Shown: positions 1 to 8,884, counted from the first letter of the stretch. The stretch: 64,000 bases of DNA from CAZNKU01 sp045654805 (GCA_045654805.1 JAZOOD010000010.1:1-64000); one strand, 5' to 3'. The notes: generated by a model not told the origin, from the sequence alone. Numbers and translations are program-made.

Positions 1-16
1 AACTGAGGAAGCATAA
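1..16 (+). CDS. rplV: possible last codons of ribosomal protein L22 (partial)
   Basis: The first 16 bases can be read as four sense codons followed by TAA. A strong Shine-Dalgarno site (aaaggaggt) then leads into rpsC. In the conserved S10 operon the gene before rpsC is rplV, so this is probably its 3' end. Too little is present to confirm the frame or the protein. Confidence 0.4.
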
Positions 17-33
17 GGTAAAGGAGGTAGAAT

Positions 34-723
34 ATGGGACAGAAAGTACATCCACACGGTCTTAGAGTCGGTGTTATTAAGGATTGGGATTCTCGTTGGT
101 TCATGAATGACAGCGATTTCGGCGACAACATCGTGGAAGATGATAAAATCAGAAAATTTGTTAAAAAAGCTCTATATCAAGCTGGCGTAGCTAAGATTGA
201 AATAGAGAAGAAAGCAAGCAAGGTTACAGTATTTGTTCACGCTGCAAAACCTGGTATTGTTATTGGTAAAGGCGGCGCTGGTACAGAAAAGCTTAAGGCA
301 GACCTTGAAAAGCTTATAAAGAAAGATGTTTTTGTAAACATCGTAGAAGTTAAACAACCTGATACTGACGCTCAGTTGGTTGCAGAAAATATTGCAGCTC
401 AGCTTGAAAGACGTATCCCTTACAGAAAAGCAATGAAAGGTGCTATGGGCAGAACTATGAGACTTGGTGCTAAAGGTATCAAAGCTATGTGTTCAGGCCG
501 TTTGGGCGGTGCAGAAATTGCTCGTTCAGAAACATATCACGAAGGAACTATCCCACTTCAGACAATCAGAGCTGATATTGATTACGGATTTGCAGAAGCA
601 GATACAACATATGGTAAAATCGGCGTGAAGGTTTGGATTTACAAGGGTGAAGTTCTTCCGGAAAGCAGAAAGGCACCAAAGGCGGAAGGAGGCAAATCAC
701 ATGCTATCTCCAAAAAGAGTTAA
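34..723 (+). CDS. rpsC: 30S ribosomal protein S3
   Basis: S3 sits in the head of the small subunit and forms part of the mRNA entry channel. The protein is 229 aa, a normal length. It begins with the typical MGQKVHPHGLRVG and has the type 2 KH-domain RNA-binding loop (IGKGGAG, about residues 77-83). The ATG follows an aaaggaggt Shine-Dalgarno site. The last 23 bases overlap the start of rplP, so translation of the two genes is probably coupled. First complete gene of the S10/spc superoperon in this window. Confidence 0.99.
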   Translation: MGQKVHPHGLRVGVIKDWDSRWFMNDSDFGDNIVEDDKIRKFVKKALYQAGVAKIEIEKKASKVTVFVHAAKPGIVIGKGGAGTEKLKADLEKLIKKDVFVNIVEVKQPDTDAQLVAENIAAQLERRIPYRKAMKGAMGRTMRLGAKGIKAMCSGRLGGAEIARSETYHEGTIPLQTIRADIDYGFAEADTTYGKIGVKVWIYKGEVLPESRKAPKAEGGKSHAISKKS

Positions 724-1126
724 ATATCGTAGAGTTATGAGAGGTAGAATGACTGGCAAGGCTCTTCGTGGCAATAAGGTATCATACGGAGATTTTGGTT
801 TACAGTCATTGGAACCATGCTGGATTACAGCAAACCAGATCGAAGCAGCCCGTGTAGCTATGACTCGTTACATTAAAAGAGGCGGTAAGGTTTGGATTAA
901 AATATTCCCTGATAAGCCGGTAACAGAAAAACCTGCTGAAACTCGAATGGGTAGCGGTAAAGGTTCACCGGAATATTGGGTAGCGGTAGTTAAACCCGGT
1001 AGAGTAATGTTTGAAATCGGCGGCGTTTCTGAAGAAGTTGCCCGTGAAGCATTGCGTCTTGCCGCGAATAAACTTCCTGTTAAATGCAAATTTGTAGTGA
1101 AGGAAACGGAGGGTGAGAGCAAATGA
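701..1126 (+). CDS. rplP: 50S ribosomal protein L16
   Basis: L16 is a large-subunit protein near the peptidyl-transferase centre and the A-site tRNA. I place the start at the ATG at 701 (MLSPKRVKYRR). It gives 141 aa, the usual length, and lies just behind ggaagga inside the rpsC 3' end. The same frame is open to 647, but that start would add residues foreign to the family. The gene overlaps rpsC by 23 bases and rpmC by 4 bases (ATGA). Confidence 0.98.
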   Translation: MLSPKRVKYRRVMRGRMTGKALRGNKVSYGDFGLQSLEPCWITANQIEAARVAMTRYIKRGGKVWIKIFPDKPVTEKPAETRMGSGKGSPEYWVAVVKPGRVMFEIGGVSEEVAREALRLAANKLPVKCKFVVKETEGESK

Positions 1127-1326
1127 TGAAAATCAGACAGTTAAGAGATTTGTCAGTTGAAGAATTGACACAGAAGCTTAAGGATCTTAAAGCGGAACTT
1201 TTTAACCTAAGATTCCAACAGGCAACAAATCAGCTCGATAACCCAATGCGTATTGTGGAAGTTAAAAAGACAATCGCAAGAGTTAACACTCTTTTGAAAG
1301 AAGAAGAGCTAAAGGTGACTAAATAG
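1123..1326 (+). CDS. rpmC: 50S ribosomal protein L29
   Basis: A small helical protein (67 aa) near the polypeptide exit tunnel, where it helps form the docking site for trigger factor and SRP. The sequence has the family's two-helix pattern, with LRDLSVEEL near the start and the conserved ELFNLRFQQA around residues 26-35. Its ATG overlaps the rplP stop codon (ATGA), which suggests translational coupling. rpsQ follows after 18 bases. Confidence 0.98.
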   Translation: MMKIRQLRDLSVEELTQKLKDLKAELFNLRFQQATNQLDNPMRIVEVKKTIARVNTLLKEEELKVTK

Positions 1327-1344
1327 TCAAGGGAGGTATTGTAG

Positions 1345-1602
1345 TTGGTAGAGCGTAATTACAGAAAAACCAGAATTGGCAAGGTTGTTAGCGATAAAAT
1401 GGATAAGACAATCGTTGTTGCCATTGAGGATAGTGTAAAGCATGCACTTTACAACAAGGTTATAAAAAGAACTTATAAGCTAAAGGCACACGACGAAAAC
1501 AACGAGTGCAATATTGGCGATAGAGTTAAGGTTATGGAAACAAGACCATTGTCTAAGGACAAGAGATGGAGACTTGTTGAAATCGTAGAAAAAGCAAAAT
1601 AA
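1345..1602 (+). CDS. rpsQ: 30S ribosomal protein S17
   Basis: A primary 16S rRNA-binding protein with an OB fold, 85 aa. Conserved stretches include RKTRIGKVVSDKMDKT near the N-terminus and a basic ETRPLSKDKRWRLVEIVEKAK-type tail. Translation starts at TTG (1345), placed eight bases behind gggaggt; no ATG fits the family start. TTG starts recur in this operon. Confidence 0.98.
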   Translation: MVERNYRKTRIGKVVSDKMDKTIVVAIEDSVKHALYNKVIKRTYKLKAHDENNECNIGDRVKVMETRPLSKDKRWRLVEIVEKAK

Positions 1603-1635
1603 TATCAATCAATCGTATGAAAGGAGGACGTCGTT

Positions 1636-2004
1636 GTGATACAACAGCAAACTCTACTAAAGGTTGCAGATAACACAGGTGCTAAGGAAATTATGTGTAT
1701 TCGTGTTATGGGCGGCTCAGTAAGAAAATTCGGAAACATCGGTGATGTTATAATTGCTTCTGTCAAGAAAGCAACACCCGGTGGAGTTGTAAAAAAAGGT
1801 GACGTTGTAAAGGCTGTTATCGTACGTTCAGTTAAGGGCGTAAGAAGACAGGACGGTTCATATATCAAGTTCGATGAGAACGCAGCAGTTATAATCAAAG
1901 ATGATAAAAACCCAAGAGGTACACGTATATTCGGACCTGTTGCAAGAGAATTGAGAGATAAAGAATACATGAAGATTCTTTCTCTTGCTCCGGAAGTTTT
2001 GTAA
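1636..2004 (+). CDS. rplN: 50S ribosomal protein L14
   Basis: L14 lies at the subunit interface and forms bridge B8 with 16S rRNA. It has 122 aa, the exact family length, and the conserved MIQQQTLLKVADNTGAKE start. It begins with GTG at 1636 behind aaggagg. The gene lies between rpsQ and rplX, the order usual for the spc operon in Firmicutes. Confidence 0.98.
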   Translation: MIQQQTLLKVADNTGAKEIMCIRVMGGSVRKFGNIGDVIIASVKKATPGGVVKKGDVVKAVIVRSVKGVRRQDGSYIKFDENAAVIIKDDKNPRGTRIFGPVARELRDKEYMKILSLAPEVL

Positions 2005-2046
2005 TAAAACGTAATTTATCATCACTCTAAAAGGGAGGTAAGTGGC

Positions 2047-2367
2047 TTGAATAAGAAACTACACGTTAGAAAAGGTGATAACGTAATAGTTCTTTCCGGT
2101 AAAGATAAAGGCAAAAAAGGCAAGGTTTTGTCTGTAATGCCTAAGTCAGGAAAGGTTATCGTTGAAGGCGTAGCTATGGCTACAAAACATAAAAAACCAA
2201 GATCACAAACAGATTTGGGCGGTATCCTACATCAGGAAACACCAATCTATGCTTGTAAAGTTATGCATATATGTGATAAGTGCGGTGAACCTACAAGAAT
2301 TGCTCGTAAGGTTTTGGATGATGGTTCAATCGCTCGCGTATGCAAAAAATGTAATGAAATTCTATAA
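2047..2367 (+). CDS. rplX: 50S ribosomal protein L24
   Basis: An assembly-initiating large-subunit protein (106 aa) with a KOW motif near the N-terminus (KGDNVIVLSGKDKGKKGKV). A Cys4 pair in the C-terminal half (CDKC at about 77, CKKC near the end) suggests zinc binding, as in many Firmicute L24 proteins. The start is TTG at 2047 behind gggaggt. rplE follows after 33 bases. Confidence 0.97.
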   Translation: MNKKLHVRKGDNVIVLSGKDKGKKGKVLSVMPKSGKVIVEGVAMATKHKKPRSQTDLGGILHQETPIYACKVMHICDKCGEPTRIARKVLDDGSIARVCKKCNEIL

Positions 2368-2400
2368 TAAATTATTATAGGGAAGGAGGAGACATATCCT

Positions 2401-2943
2401 ATGACAAGAATGAAAGAGCTATATGAAAAAGAAGTAGCCCCAGCATTGATGAAAAAATTTGAATATAAAAGTCCTATGCAGATTCCAAAGATTGAAAAAA
2501 TCGTTGTAAACATGGGCGTGGGTGAAGCAAAAGATAATTCAAAAGCTTTAGATTCAGCAGCAAGCGATATGGAAAAAATTGTTGGTCAGAAGCCGGCAAT
2601 CACAAAAGCAAGAAACTCAGTTGCTGCATATAAGATTCGTGAAGGTATGAGTATCGGTTGTAAGGCAACACTTAGAGGCGACAGAATGTATGAATTCCTT
2701 GACAGATTGTTCAACGTAGCATTGCCTCGAGTAAGGGACTTCCGCGGTATTAACGGAAACTCATTTGACGGTAGAGGTAATTATTCTTTCGGAATCAAAG
2801 AACAGCTAATTTTCCCTGAGATTGACTACGATAAGATTGACAAAATCAGAGGTATGGATATTATATTCGTCACAACAGCAAAGACCGATGAGGAAGCTAA
2901 AGAATTACTTACTCTAATGGGTGCACCATTTGCACGTAGTTAA
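2401..2943 (+). CDS. rplE: 50S ribosomal protein L5
   Basis: L5 binds 5S rRNA and contacts the P-site tRNA and the small-subunit head. The 180-aa protein matches the family length and carries the conserved IPKIEKIVVNMGVGEA, DFRGI and GRGNYSFGIKEQ stretches. ATG at 2401 follows aaggagg. The neighbouring genes rplX and rpsN keep the standard spc order. Confidence 0.99.
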   Translation: MTRMKELYEKEVAPALMKKFEYKSPMQIPKIEKIVVNMGVGEAKDNSKALDSAASDMEKIVGQKPAITKARNSVAAYKIREGMSIGCKATLRGDRMYEFLDRLFNVALPRVRDFRGINGNSFDGRGNYSFGIKEQLIFPEIDYDKIDKIRGMDIIFVTTAKTDEEAKELLTLMGAPFARS

Positions 2944-2959
2944 TCAAGGAGGGATATAA

Positions 2960-3145
2960 GTGGCTAAAAAAGCAATGAAAATAAAGCAACAGAGACCTCA
3001 AAAATTCAAGGTGCGTGAATACAATCGTTGCAAAATTTGCGGCAGACCACACGCATACCTTCGTAAATATGGGGTTTGCAGAATTTGCTTTAGAGACCTT
3101 GCACATCAGGGTGCTATCCCAGGTGTGAAGAAAGCAAGTTGGTAA
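2960..3145 (+). CDS. rpsN: 30S ribosomal protein S14, zinc-binding short type
   Basis: The short, zinc-binding form of S14 (61 aa) with two CxxC motifs (CKIC at about 23-26, CRIC at about 39-42). It lies in the head of the 30S subunit. The start is GTG at 2960, eight bases after an aggaggg Shine-Dalgarno site. This form is the housekeeping version used when zinc is available. No zinc-free paralogue is in the window. Confidence 0.98.
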   Translation: MAKKAMKIKQQRPQKFKVREYNRCKICGRPHAYLRKYGVCRICFRDLAHQGAIPGVKKASW

Positions 3146-3186
3146 GAAACGGATTGTTAAAATAACAGTCGGAAGGAGGTTACACT

Positions 3187-3585
3187 ATGCAGATTACAGA
3201 TCCAATTGCAGATTTGTTAACAAGAATTAGAAATGCAAGTAGTGCTAAGCACGAAACAGTTGAAGTGCCTGCGTCTAAGATGAAGAAAGCAATTGTAGAA
3301 ATACTTTTTGCTGAAGGTTACATCAAAAAATATGAGGTAATTGATGATGATAGACAGGGCGTTATAAAAATATGGTTGAAATATGTTGAGGGCAAAAAGG
3401 CAGTTATCTCCGGTATTAAGAGAGTATCAAAGCCTGGTCTTAGAGTATACGCAAGCAAGGAAGATATGCCTAGAGTATTGAAGGGCTTGGGTATCGCTAT
3501 TGTTTCAACATCAAAAGGTATTATGACTGACAAGCAGGCTCGCCGTGAAAATGTTGGCGGTGAAGTTCTAGCATTTGTTTGGTAA
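3187..3585 (+). CDS. rpsH: 30S ribosomal protein S8
   Basis: A primary 16S rRNA-binding protein (132 aa) needed for platform assembly. Typical motifs are the N-terminal MQITDPIADLLTRIRNA and the C-terminal GGEVLAFVW ending. ATG at 3187 follows ggaaggaggt. In Escherichia coli S8 is the spc operon repressor, but no matching leader can be judged here. Confidence 0.99.
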   Translation: MQITDPIADLLTRIRNASSAKHETVEVPASKMKKAIVEILFAEGYIKKYEVIDDDRQGVIKIWLKYVEGKKAVISGIKRVSKPGLRVYASKEDMPRVLKGLGIAIVSTSKGIMTDKQARRENVGGEVLAFVW

Positions 3586-3604
3586 TTAATAGGAGGTATA
3601 TTAA

Positions 3605-4150
3605 ATGTCCAGAATAGGAAAAATGCCAATCCCTGTACCAAGCGGTGTTGACTTTAAGCTTGAAGGTAACGTAGTTACTGTTAAAGGTCCTAATGGAACA
3701 CTTAGCAGGGAATTGCACAAAGATATGATTATTAAGTTTGAAAACGGCGAAGTTACTGTTAGCCGTCCATCAGACGTAAAAGAACACAGATCACTTCACG
3801 GTTTGACAAGAACATTGATTGCAAATATGGTTGAAGGTGTTGCTAATGGTTATACAAAAGAACTTCAGATCAATGGTGTTGGTTACCGTGCAGCTATGCA
3901 GGGCAACAAACTTGCTTTGACACTTGGTTATTCTCATCCAGTGGAAATGGAAGCGGTTGAAGGTATCAAAATTGAAGTTCCAAGTCCAAACCAGATCCTT
4001 GTAAAGGGCGCTGATAAGCAGTTGGTTGGTCACGTGGCAGCTTTAATTCGTGAAAAGAGACCACCAGAGCCATATAAGGGCAAGGGTATTAAGTATGCGG
4101 ATGAACATATCCGTAGAAAAGAAGGTAAGGCTGGTGCTAAGAAGAAATAA
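3605..4150 (+). CDS. rplF: 50S ribosomal protein L6
   Basis: L6 lies near the GTPase-associated centre of the large subunit. The 181-aa protein begins MSRIGKMPIPVPSGV and carries the signature KGADKQLVGHVAALIR plus the RPPEPYKGKGI motif near residue 150. ATG at 3605 follows aggaggt. A 63-base AT-rich gap with no clear structure separates it from rplR. Confidence 0.99.
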   Translation: MSRIGKMPIPVPSGVDFKLEGNVVTVKGPNGTLSRELHKDMIIKFENGEVTVSRPSDVKEHRSLHGLTRTLIANMVEGVANGYTKELQINGVGYRAAMQGNKLALTLGYSHPVEMEAVEGIKIEVPSPNQILVKGADKQLVGHVAALIREKRPPEPYKGKGIKYADEHIRRKEGKAGAKKK

Positions 4151-4213
4151 TTTCTATTGTTTCTTTTTGGTATATCCTTTACAGTTGAAGTTTTACGAAA
4201 GGAGTAAACTTGT

Positions 4214-4576
4214 ATGATTAAGAAAATAGGCAGTAATGTAGCCAGAACAAGACGTCATATGCGTGTACGTAAGAAAATTTCCGGCACAAAAGAATGCCCA
4301 AGACTAAATGTTTATAGAAGTCTTAAACATATCTATGCACAAATTATTGATGATACAACAGGAACAACTTTAGTTTCTGCATCAACACTTGACGCTAGCC
4401 TTAAAGAAAGCAATGGCGGTAACAAGGAAGCAGCTCGTGCAGTAGGTAAGTTGGTTGCTGAAAAAGCAATTGCAGCTGGCATTAAAGATGTAGTATTCGA
4501 CCGTGGCGGTTATATCTACCATGGAAGAGTAATGGAATTGGCGGAAGGCGCTCGTGAGGGCGGATTAAACTTCTAA
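4214..4576 (+). CDS. rplR: 50S ribosomal protein L18
   Basis: L18 delivers 5S rRNA to the large subunit together with L5. It has 120 aa, with the basic RTRRHMRVRKKISGT near the N-terminus and the C-terminal FDRGGYIYHGRV signature. ATG at 4214 follows a gaaaggag Shine-Dalgarno site. The order rplF-rplR-rpsE is standard. Confidence 0.98.
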   Translation: MIKKIGSNVARTRRHMRVRKKISGTKECPRLNVYRSLKHIYAQIIDDTTGTTLVSASTLDASLKESNGGNKEAARAVGKLVAEKAIAAGIKDVVFDRGGYIYHGRVMELAEGAREGGLNF

Positions 4577-4630
4577 TTTATAACACACGTAATCTTAAAT
4601 ATTTAATTATCCAGAAAAGAAGGTGAGATA

Positions 4631-5155
4631 ATGGCTAGTAAAATCGATGCAGGAGCATTAGATATAAAGGAAAAAGTTGTTTCTCTTAACCGTGTTGCAA
4701 AGGTTGTAAAAGGTGGTAGAACATTCCGTTTCAGTGCGTTGGTAGTTGTTGGTGATGAAAACGGCCACGTTGGCTGCGGTATGGGTAAAGCTGCCGAAAT
4801 CCCGGATGCAATCCGTAAAGGTATTGAGGATGCTAAGAAAAACATGGTAGAAGTTGCTATGGTTGGAACAACAATTCCTCACGAAGTAATAGGCAAACAT
4901 TGTGCTGGTGAAGTACTTTTGAAACCAGCTAAAGAAGGTACAGGCGTTATCGCAGGTGGTGCTGCTCGTGCAGTTATCGAACTTGCAGGTATCAGAGATA
5001 TTAGAACAAAATCATTGCGTTCAAACAATCCAAAGAATGTTGTATGTGCAACAATCGACGGTTTGGCTTCATTGCGTAATGCAGAAAGCGTTGCTAAAGT
5101 AAGAGGCATATCTGAAAAGCAGGTTTTCCGTGGCAAGACAGAAGCTGACGCGTAA
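4631..5155 (+). CDS. rpsE: 30S ribosomal protein S5
   Basis: S5 helps keep decoding accurate and forms part of the mRNA entry site. The protein has 174 aa, with the N-terminal double-stranded RNA-binding-like domain (VVKGGRTFRFSALVVVGD) and the conserved GTGVIAGGAARAV stretch. ATG at 4631 follows gaaggtga. rpmD starts 12 bases after the stop codon. Confidence 0.99.
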   Translation: MASKIDAGALDIKEKVVSLNRVAKVVKGGRTFRFSALVVVGDENGHVGCGMGKAAEIPDAIRKGIEDAKKNMVEVAMVGTTIPHEVIGKHCAGEVLLKPAKEGTGVIAGGAARAVIELAGIRDIRTKSLRSNNPKNVVCATIDGLASLRNAESVAKVRGISEKQVFRGKTEADA

Positions 5156-5167
5156 GGAGGGGTAGAA

Positions 5168-5350
5168 GTGGCTAAGACATTAAAAGTAACACTTGTTAAA
5201 AGCACAATCGGTCGTAAAGATGATCAGATTGCTACCGTTGCAGCATTGGGCTTGCATAAAATCCGTAGCACAGTAGAACATCCTGACAATCCTCAAATCA
5301 GAGGAATGATAAATAAGGTAAAACATTTAGTAAGTGTAGAAGAAAACTAA
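5168..5350 (+). CDS. rpmD: 50S ribosomal protein L30
   Basis: A small large-subunit protein of 60 aa with the conserved LKVTLVKSTIGR start and GLHKIRSTVEHPDNPQIRGM core. Translation begins with GTG at 5168 behind aaggaggg. It lies between rpsE and rplO as in most bacteria. Confidence 0.97.
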   Translation: MAKTLKVTLVKSTIGRKDDQIATVAALGLHKIRSTVEHPDNPQIRGMINKVKHLVSVEEN

Positions 5351-5383
5351 TAAGGTACAAATAAAATAAGGAGGTGTGACATA

Positions 5384-5824
5384 ATGAAATTATGTGAATT
5401 GTCACCGGCTGTTGGTTCAACAAAGGCTCCGAAGCGTGTAGGTAGAGGACATGGTTCAGGTACAGGCAAAACTGCTGGTAAAGGTCACAAGGGTCAGAAT
5501 GCCAGAAGCGGCGGCGGTGTACGCCCAGGTTTCGAAGGTGGTCAAATGCCTTTGTACAGACGTTTGCCAAAACGTGGTTTTCATAATAAATTTGCAAACA
5601 ACTTTGTAGAAATTAATGTTAAAGATCTTGAAAGATTTGATGCAAATGCAGAAATTACAGCAGAGGTTTTAAAGGAAGCCGGCGTTATTTCAAAGATTTG
5701 TGACGGAGTTGTAGTACTTGGAAACGGAGATATCACAAAGCCTCTTACAATAAAGGCTAAGAAGTTTACTAAGTCAGCAGAAGAAAAGATTGTTGCTGCC
5801 GGAGGAAAGGTGCAGGTGATATAA
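5384..5824 (+). CDS. rplO: 50S ribosomal protein L15
   Basis: A late-assembly large-subunit protein of 146 aa. The glycine- and arginine-rich N-terminal tail (GRGHGSGTGKTAGKGHKGQ, about residues 21-39) threads into 23S rRNA. ATG at 5384 follows aaggaggtg. The stop codon directly touches the TTG start of secY, so the two genes are probably coupled. Confidence 0.98.
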   Translation: MKLCELSPAVGSTKAPKRVGRGHGSGTGKTAGKGHKGQNARSGGGVRPGFEGGQMPLYRRLPKRGFHNKFANNFVEINVKDLERFDANAEITAEVLKEAGVISKICDGVVVLGNGDITKPLTIKAKKFTKSAEEKIVAAGGKVQVI

Positions 5825-7108
5825 TTGTTTCAGACAATTAAGAATGCTTGGAAAATTCCGGATTTAAGAAAGAAAATTCTTTACACTCTTTTAATGATTG
5901 TAGTTTTCAGATTCGGTTCAATTATTCCCGTTCCGTTCTTAAGCCCGGAGGTAATTTCATCTTTAATTACAAGTGAAGATTCACTTTTGAATCTTATGAA
6001 CACATTCTCAGGTGGTGCTTTCAGTCAGGCAACAATATTCGCTATGAGTATTTCACCGTACATCAACGCATCTATTATTATGCAGTTGTTGACAGTTGCA
6101 ATTCCTGCACTTGAAAGGATTTCCAAAGAAGGTGTAGAGGGCAGAAAGAAAATTGCTCAATGGTCACGTTATCTAACAGTTCTTTTAGCTGTTGTTCAGG
6201 CTTGGGGACTTTATATGGCACTTAGAACATCAATCGAAACAGGCAGTATTCCACGTTGGTTGGCAGCATTGACAATCATTCTTACATTTACTGCAGGCAC
6301 AGCTTTCTTGATGTGGCTGGGTGAACAGATTAATGAAAAAGGTATAGGTAATGGTATTTCAATGTTGATTTTTGCCGGCATCGTATCAAGAGGCCCTGCT
6401 TTGGTTCAAGCTATTCAGAGTTATTGGCAGATGGGAACACTTAACATTATAGGGGTTATTGTATTGTTTGTAATTGCTATTGCTGTTATCGGCTTTGTCG
6501 TGCTTATGAATAATGCGGAAAGAAGAATTCCTGTTCAGTATTCAAAGAGAGTCGTTGGTAGAAAGATGTATGGTGGTCAGTCAACACATATTCCTATTAA
6601 GGTTGCTGCAGCTGGCGTTATGCCTATCATATTTGCTATGAGTATTATGGCGTTTCCGTCAACTATAGCAGGTTTCTTTGGTAAGACTGCATCAAATACA
6701 ACAGGTTTCTGGGGCTTTATTTTAAATATTATGTCTTCAGACCATTGGTTTTATGCAATATTCTATTTCTTGCTAATATTGTTCTTCACATATTTCTATA
6801 CAGCTATTCAGTACAATCCTATTGAAATGGCTAATAATATGAAAAAGAACGGCGGTTTTATTCCGGGTATTCGTCCTGGTAAAACAACTTCAGATTATAT
6901 CAGTAAGAGTATGTCAAAGATTACTTTGGCAGGTGCAATATTCTTAGGTTTGATTGCTGTATTGCCTATATTAATGTCTCAGATTGCTAACATCAATATT
7001 AGCATCGGCGGCACATCGTTGTTGATTATGGTTGGTGTTGCACTTGAAACAGTTAAGCAGTTGGAATCACAGATGGTAATGAGACATTACAAGGGATTCT
7101 TAGAATAA
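5825..7108 (+). CDS. secY: preprotein translocase subunit SecY
   Basis: SecY is the pore subunit of the SecYEG channel that moves proteins into or through the cytoplasmic membrane. The 427-aa protein shows the ten membrane helices of the family and typical motifs (GSIIPVPFLSPEV near the start, SMSPYIN-like SISPYINASIIMQLL, and RRIPVQYSKRVVGRKMYGGQ-type loop). It starts with TTG at 5825, immediately after the rplO stop, with aggtgcaggtg as the upstream Shine-Dalgarno region. Its partner SecE is encoded at 35200-35658 in the other ribosomal cluster. Confidence 0.99.
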   Translation: MFQTIKNAWKIPDLRKKILYTLLMIVVFRFGSIIPVPFLSPEVISSLITSEDSLLNLMNTFSGGAFSQATIFAMSISPYINASIIMQLLTVAIPALERISKEGVEGRKKIAQWSRYLTVLLAVVQAWGLYMALRTSIETGSIPRWLAALTIILTFTAGTAFLMWLGEQINEKGIGNGISMLIFAGIVSRGPALVQAIQSYWQMGTLNIIGVIVLFVIAIAVIGFVVLMNNAERRIPVQYSKRVVGRKMYGGQSTHIPIKVAAAGVMPIIFAMSIMAFPSTIAGFFGKTASNTTGFWGFILNIMSSDHWFYAIFYFLLILFFTYFYTAIQYNPIEMANNMKKNGGFIPGIRPGKTTSDYISKSMSKITLAGAIFLGLIAVLPILMSQIANINISIGGTSLLIMVGVALETVKQLESQMVMRHYKGFLE

Positions 7109-7121
7109 TAAATAACGTGAT

Positions 7122-7142
7122 TGTGGGGAAGTTTTCCCCACA
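7122..7142 (+). other. intercistronic hairpin between secY and adk
   Basis: A perfect 9-bp stem (tgtggggaa / ttccccaca) with a 3-base loop lies between secY and adk. No run of T follows, so it is unlikely to be a strong terminator. It may protect or process the message, or set the ratio of adk to secY. Confidence 0.6.
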
Positions 7143-7173
7143 GCCACTAAATTTGTTGGGAGGTTAACCCGAG

Positions 7174-7806
7174 ATGAAAATGCTTATTATGGGGGCTCCC
7201 GGAAGCGGTAAAGGTACCCAATCCGAGATTCTTGTAAATAAATTAGGAATACCCACAATATCAACAGGTGCTATGCTTCGTGCAGCTATTGCAGAAGGTA
7301 CAGAGGTTGGTAAAGAAGCTTCAAAGTATATCAATGATGGCAAATTGGTCCCCGATTCTGTTATGATTGATTTGGTTTTGGACAGAATCAGCAAGGACGA
7401 TTGCAAAAACGGATATATTCTTGACGGTTTTCCAAGAACTTTGGCACAGGCAGAGGCTATGACCGAAGCGAATATTGACATTGATTGTGCACTAATGATA
7501 GATGTGGCTGACGAAGATATTATTGCTCGTATTGGCGGTAGACGTGTATGCAGCAAGTGCGGTGCAACATATCATACAAAGTTCAAACCATCTTCAAAGG
7601 GAGATGATTGTGAACAGTGCGGCGGCAAACTGGAAATCAGAGCAGACGATGCTCCGGAAACAGTTGTAAGTCGTTTGGAAACATATCATAAAATGACAGC
7701 TCCGGTTATTGATTACTACGATAAAATGGGCAAGCTGGTTACAGTAAAGGCTGTTGAAGGGGTAGAAGAAACAACCGAGCTAGTATTGAAGGCGTTGGGT
7801 AAATAA
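7174..7806 (+). CDS. adk: adenylate kinase
   Basis: Catalyses ATP + AMP to 2 ADP in the cytoplasm. The 210-aa protein has the P-loop GAPGSGKGT at residues 7-15, the DGFPRT motif, and a long LID domain with CSKC and CEQC, the zinc-binding form usual in Gram-positive bacteria. ATG at 7174 follows gggaggt. It lies between secY and map, the usual place in Firmicutes. Confidence 0.99.
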   Translation: MKMLIMGAPGSGKGTQSEILVNKLGIPTISTGAMLRAAIAEGTEVGKEASKYINDGKLVPDSVMIDLVLDRISKDDCKNGYILDGFPRTLAQAEAMTEANIDIDCALMIDVADEDIIARIGGRRVCSKCGATYHTKFKPSSKGDDCEQCGGKLEIRADDAPETVVSRLETYHKMTAPVIDYYDKMGKLVTVKAVEGVEETTELVLKALGK

Positions 7807-7807
7807 T

Positions 7808-8557
7808 ATGATTATTATTAAATCAGCAAGTCAGATAGACAAGATGAAGCGTGCAGGTGAAATTGTTGCTCTTACTCACGAATTAATGAGAAAAAACATT
7901 TGTGATGGAGTTACGACAAAGGAACTTGACCGTATTGCTGAAGAGTTTATCAGATCAAAGGGTGCTATACCATCCTTTAAAAATTACAACGGATATCCCG
8001 CTAGTATATGTGCATCAGTAAATGATGTGGTTATACATGGGATACCTAACAATACCCAACTTAAAAATGGAGATATAATAGGTATAGATATTGGGGCTTA
8101 TATTGACGGTTATCATGGTGATAGTGCTAACACATACGGCGTAGGAGATATTTCTAAAGAGGCAGCTGACCTTATAGACACAGCAAAAGGTTGTTTTGAA
8201 GCAGGTCTTAAAATGGCTGTGGTTGGAAATAGAGTGGGGGATATATCTTCTGCTGTCCAGCAATATGCTGAGTCGAGAGGGTACTCCGTAGTACGTGAAT
8301 TTGTTGGTCACGGTGTAGGTGCACAGATGCACGAAGAACCTGAAGTTCCAAATTATGGGAGATCTGGCAGAGGACCAAGGCTGTGTGCGGGTATGACATT
8401 GGCTATAGAACCTATGATAAATGCAGGTAAAAAGGAAATTCTTATGTTGGATGACGAATGGACTATTGTAACGGAAGATGGTTCGTTGTCAGCGCATTAT
8501 GAACATTCAATTGCTGTAACCAAAGAGGAACCAATATTATTGACAATTTGTCGCTGA
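7808..8557 (+). CDS. map: type I methionine aminopeptidase
   Basis: Removes the N-terminal methionine from new proteins. The 249-aa pita-bread-fold enzyme keeps all metal ligands: the two aspartates in GIDIGAYIDGYHGDSANT, the histidine in FVGHGVG, and the glutamates in AIEPMIN and VTEDGSLSAHYEHS. It starts at ATG 7808, one base after the adk stop, so the two are translated together. Confidence 0.99.
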   Translation: MIIIKSASQIDKMKRAGEIVALTHELMRKNICDGVTTKELDRIAEEFIRSKGAIPSFKNYNGYPASICASVNDVVIHGIPNNTQLKNGDIIGIDIGAYIDGYHGDSANTYGVGDISKEAADLIDTAKGCFEAGLKMAVVGNRVGDISSAVQQYAESRGYSVVREFVGHGVGAQMHEEPEVPNYGRSGRGPRLCAGMTLAIEPMINAGKKEILMLDDEWTIVTEDGSLSAHYEHSIAVTKEEPILLTICR

Positions 8558-8569
8558 TGAGGTGGATTT

Positions 8570-8833
8570 ATGAAAATTTCTCCTGGAAATATCGTATATT
8601 CATTAGCAGGAAGAGATAGCGGCAGTTATTTTGTGGTGATGGCTGTTAACGATAATTTTGCTTTTATATGCGACGGTAAAAATCGTAAGACAGATAAACC
8701 CAAAAAGAAAAAGGTCAAGCATTTAAAGATAGGGTGCGGACATTCGGACTTCATCGCCTACAAAATAGAAAAAGGCGAGGAAGTTACAAATTCAGAACTC
8801 AAAATAGAGCTTAAACCTTATGTAAAGCCTTAA
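8570..8833 (+). CDS. KOW-domain RNA-binding protein
   Basis: An 87-aa basic protein with a KOW-like start (GNIVYSLAGRDSGSYFVV) resembling the L14e/L27e class, followed by a lysine-rich loop (TDKPKKKKVKHLK). Small proteins of this kind are common between map and infA in Clostridia and are thought to bind RNA or the ribosome. The function is not established. ATG at 8570 follows gaggtgg. Confidence 0.85.
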   Translation: MKISPGNIVYSLAGRDSGSYFVVMAVNDNFAFICDGKNRKTDKPKKKKVKHLKIGCGHSDFIAYKIEKGEEVTNSELKIELKPYVKP

Positions 8834-8884
8834 TCTCTCGTGCTTAACGGCAACCGAGTGTAGGCGGAAATGGAGATTGATTAT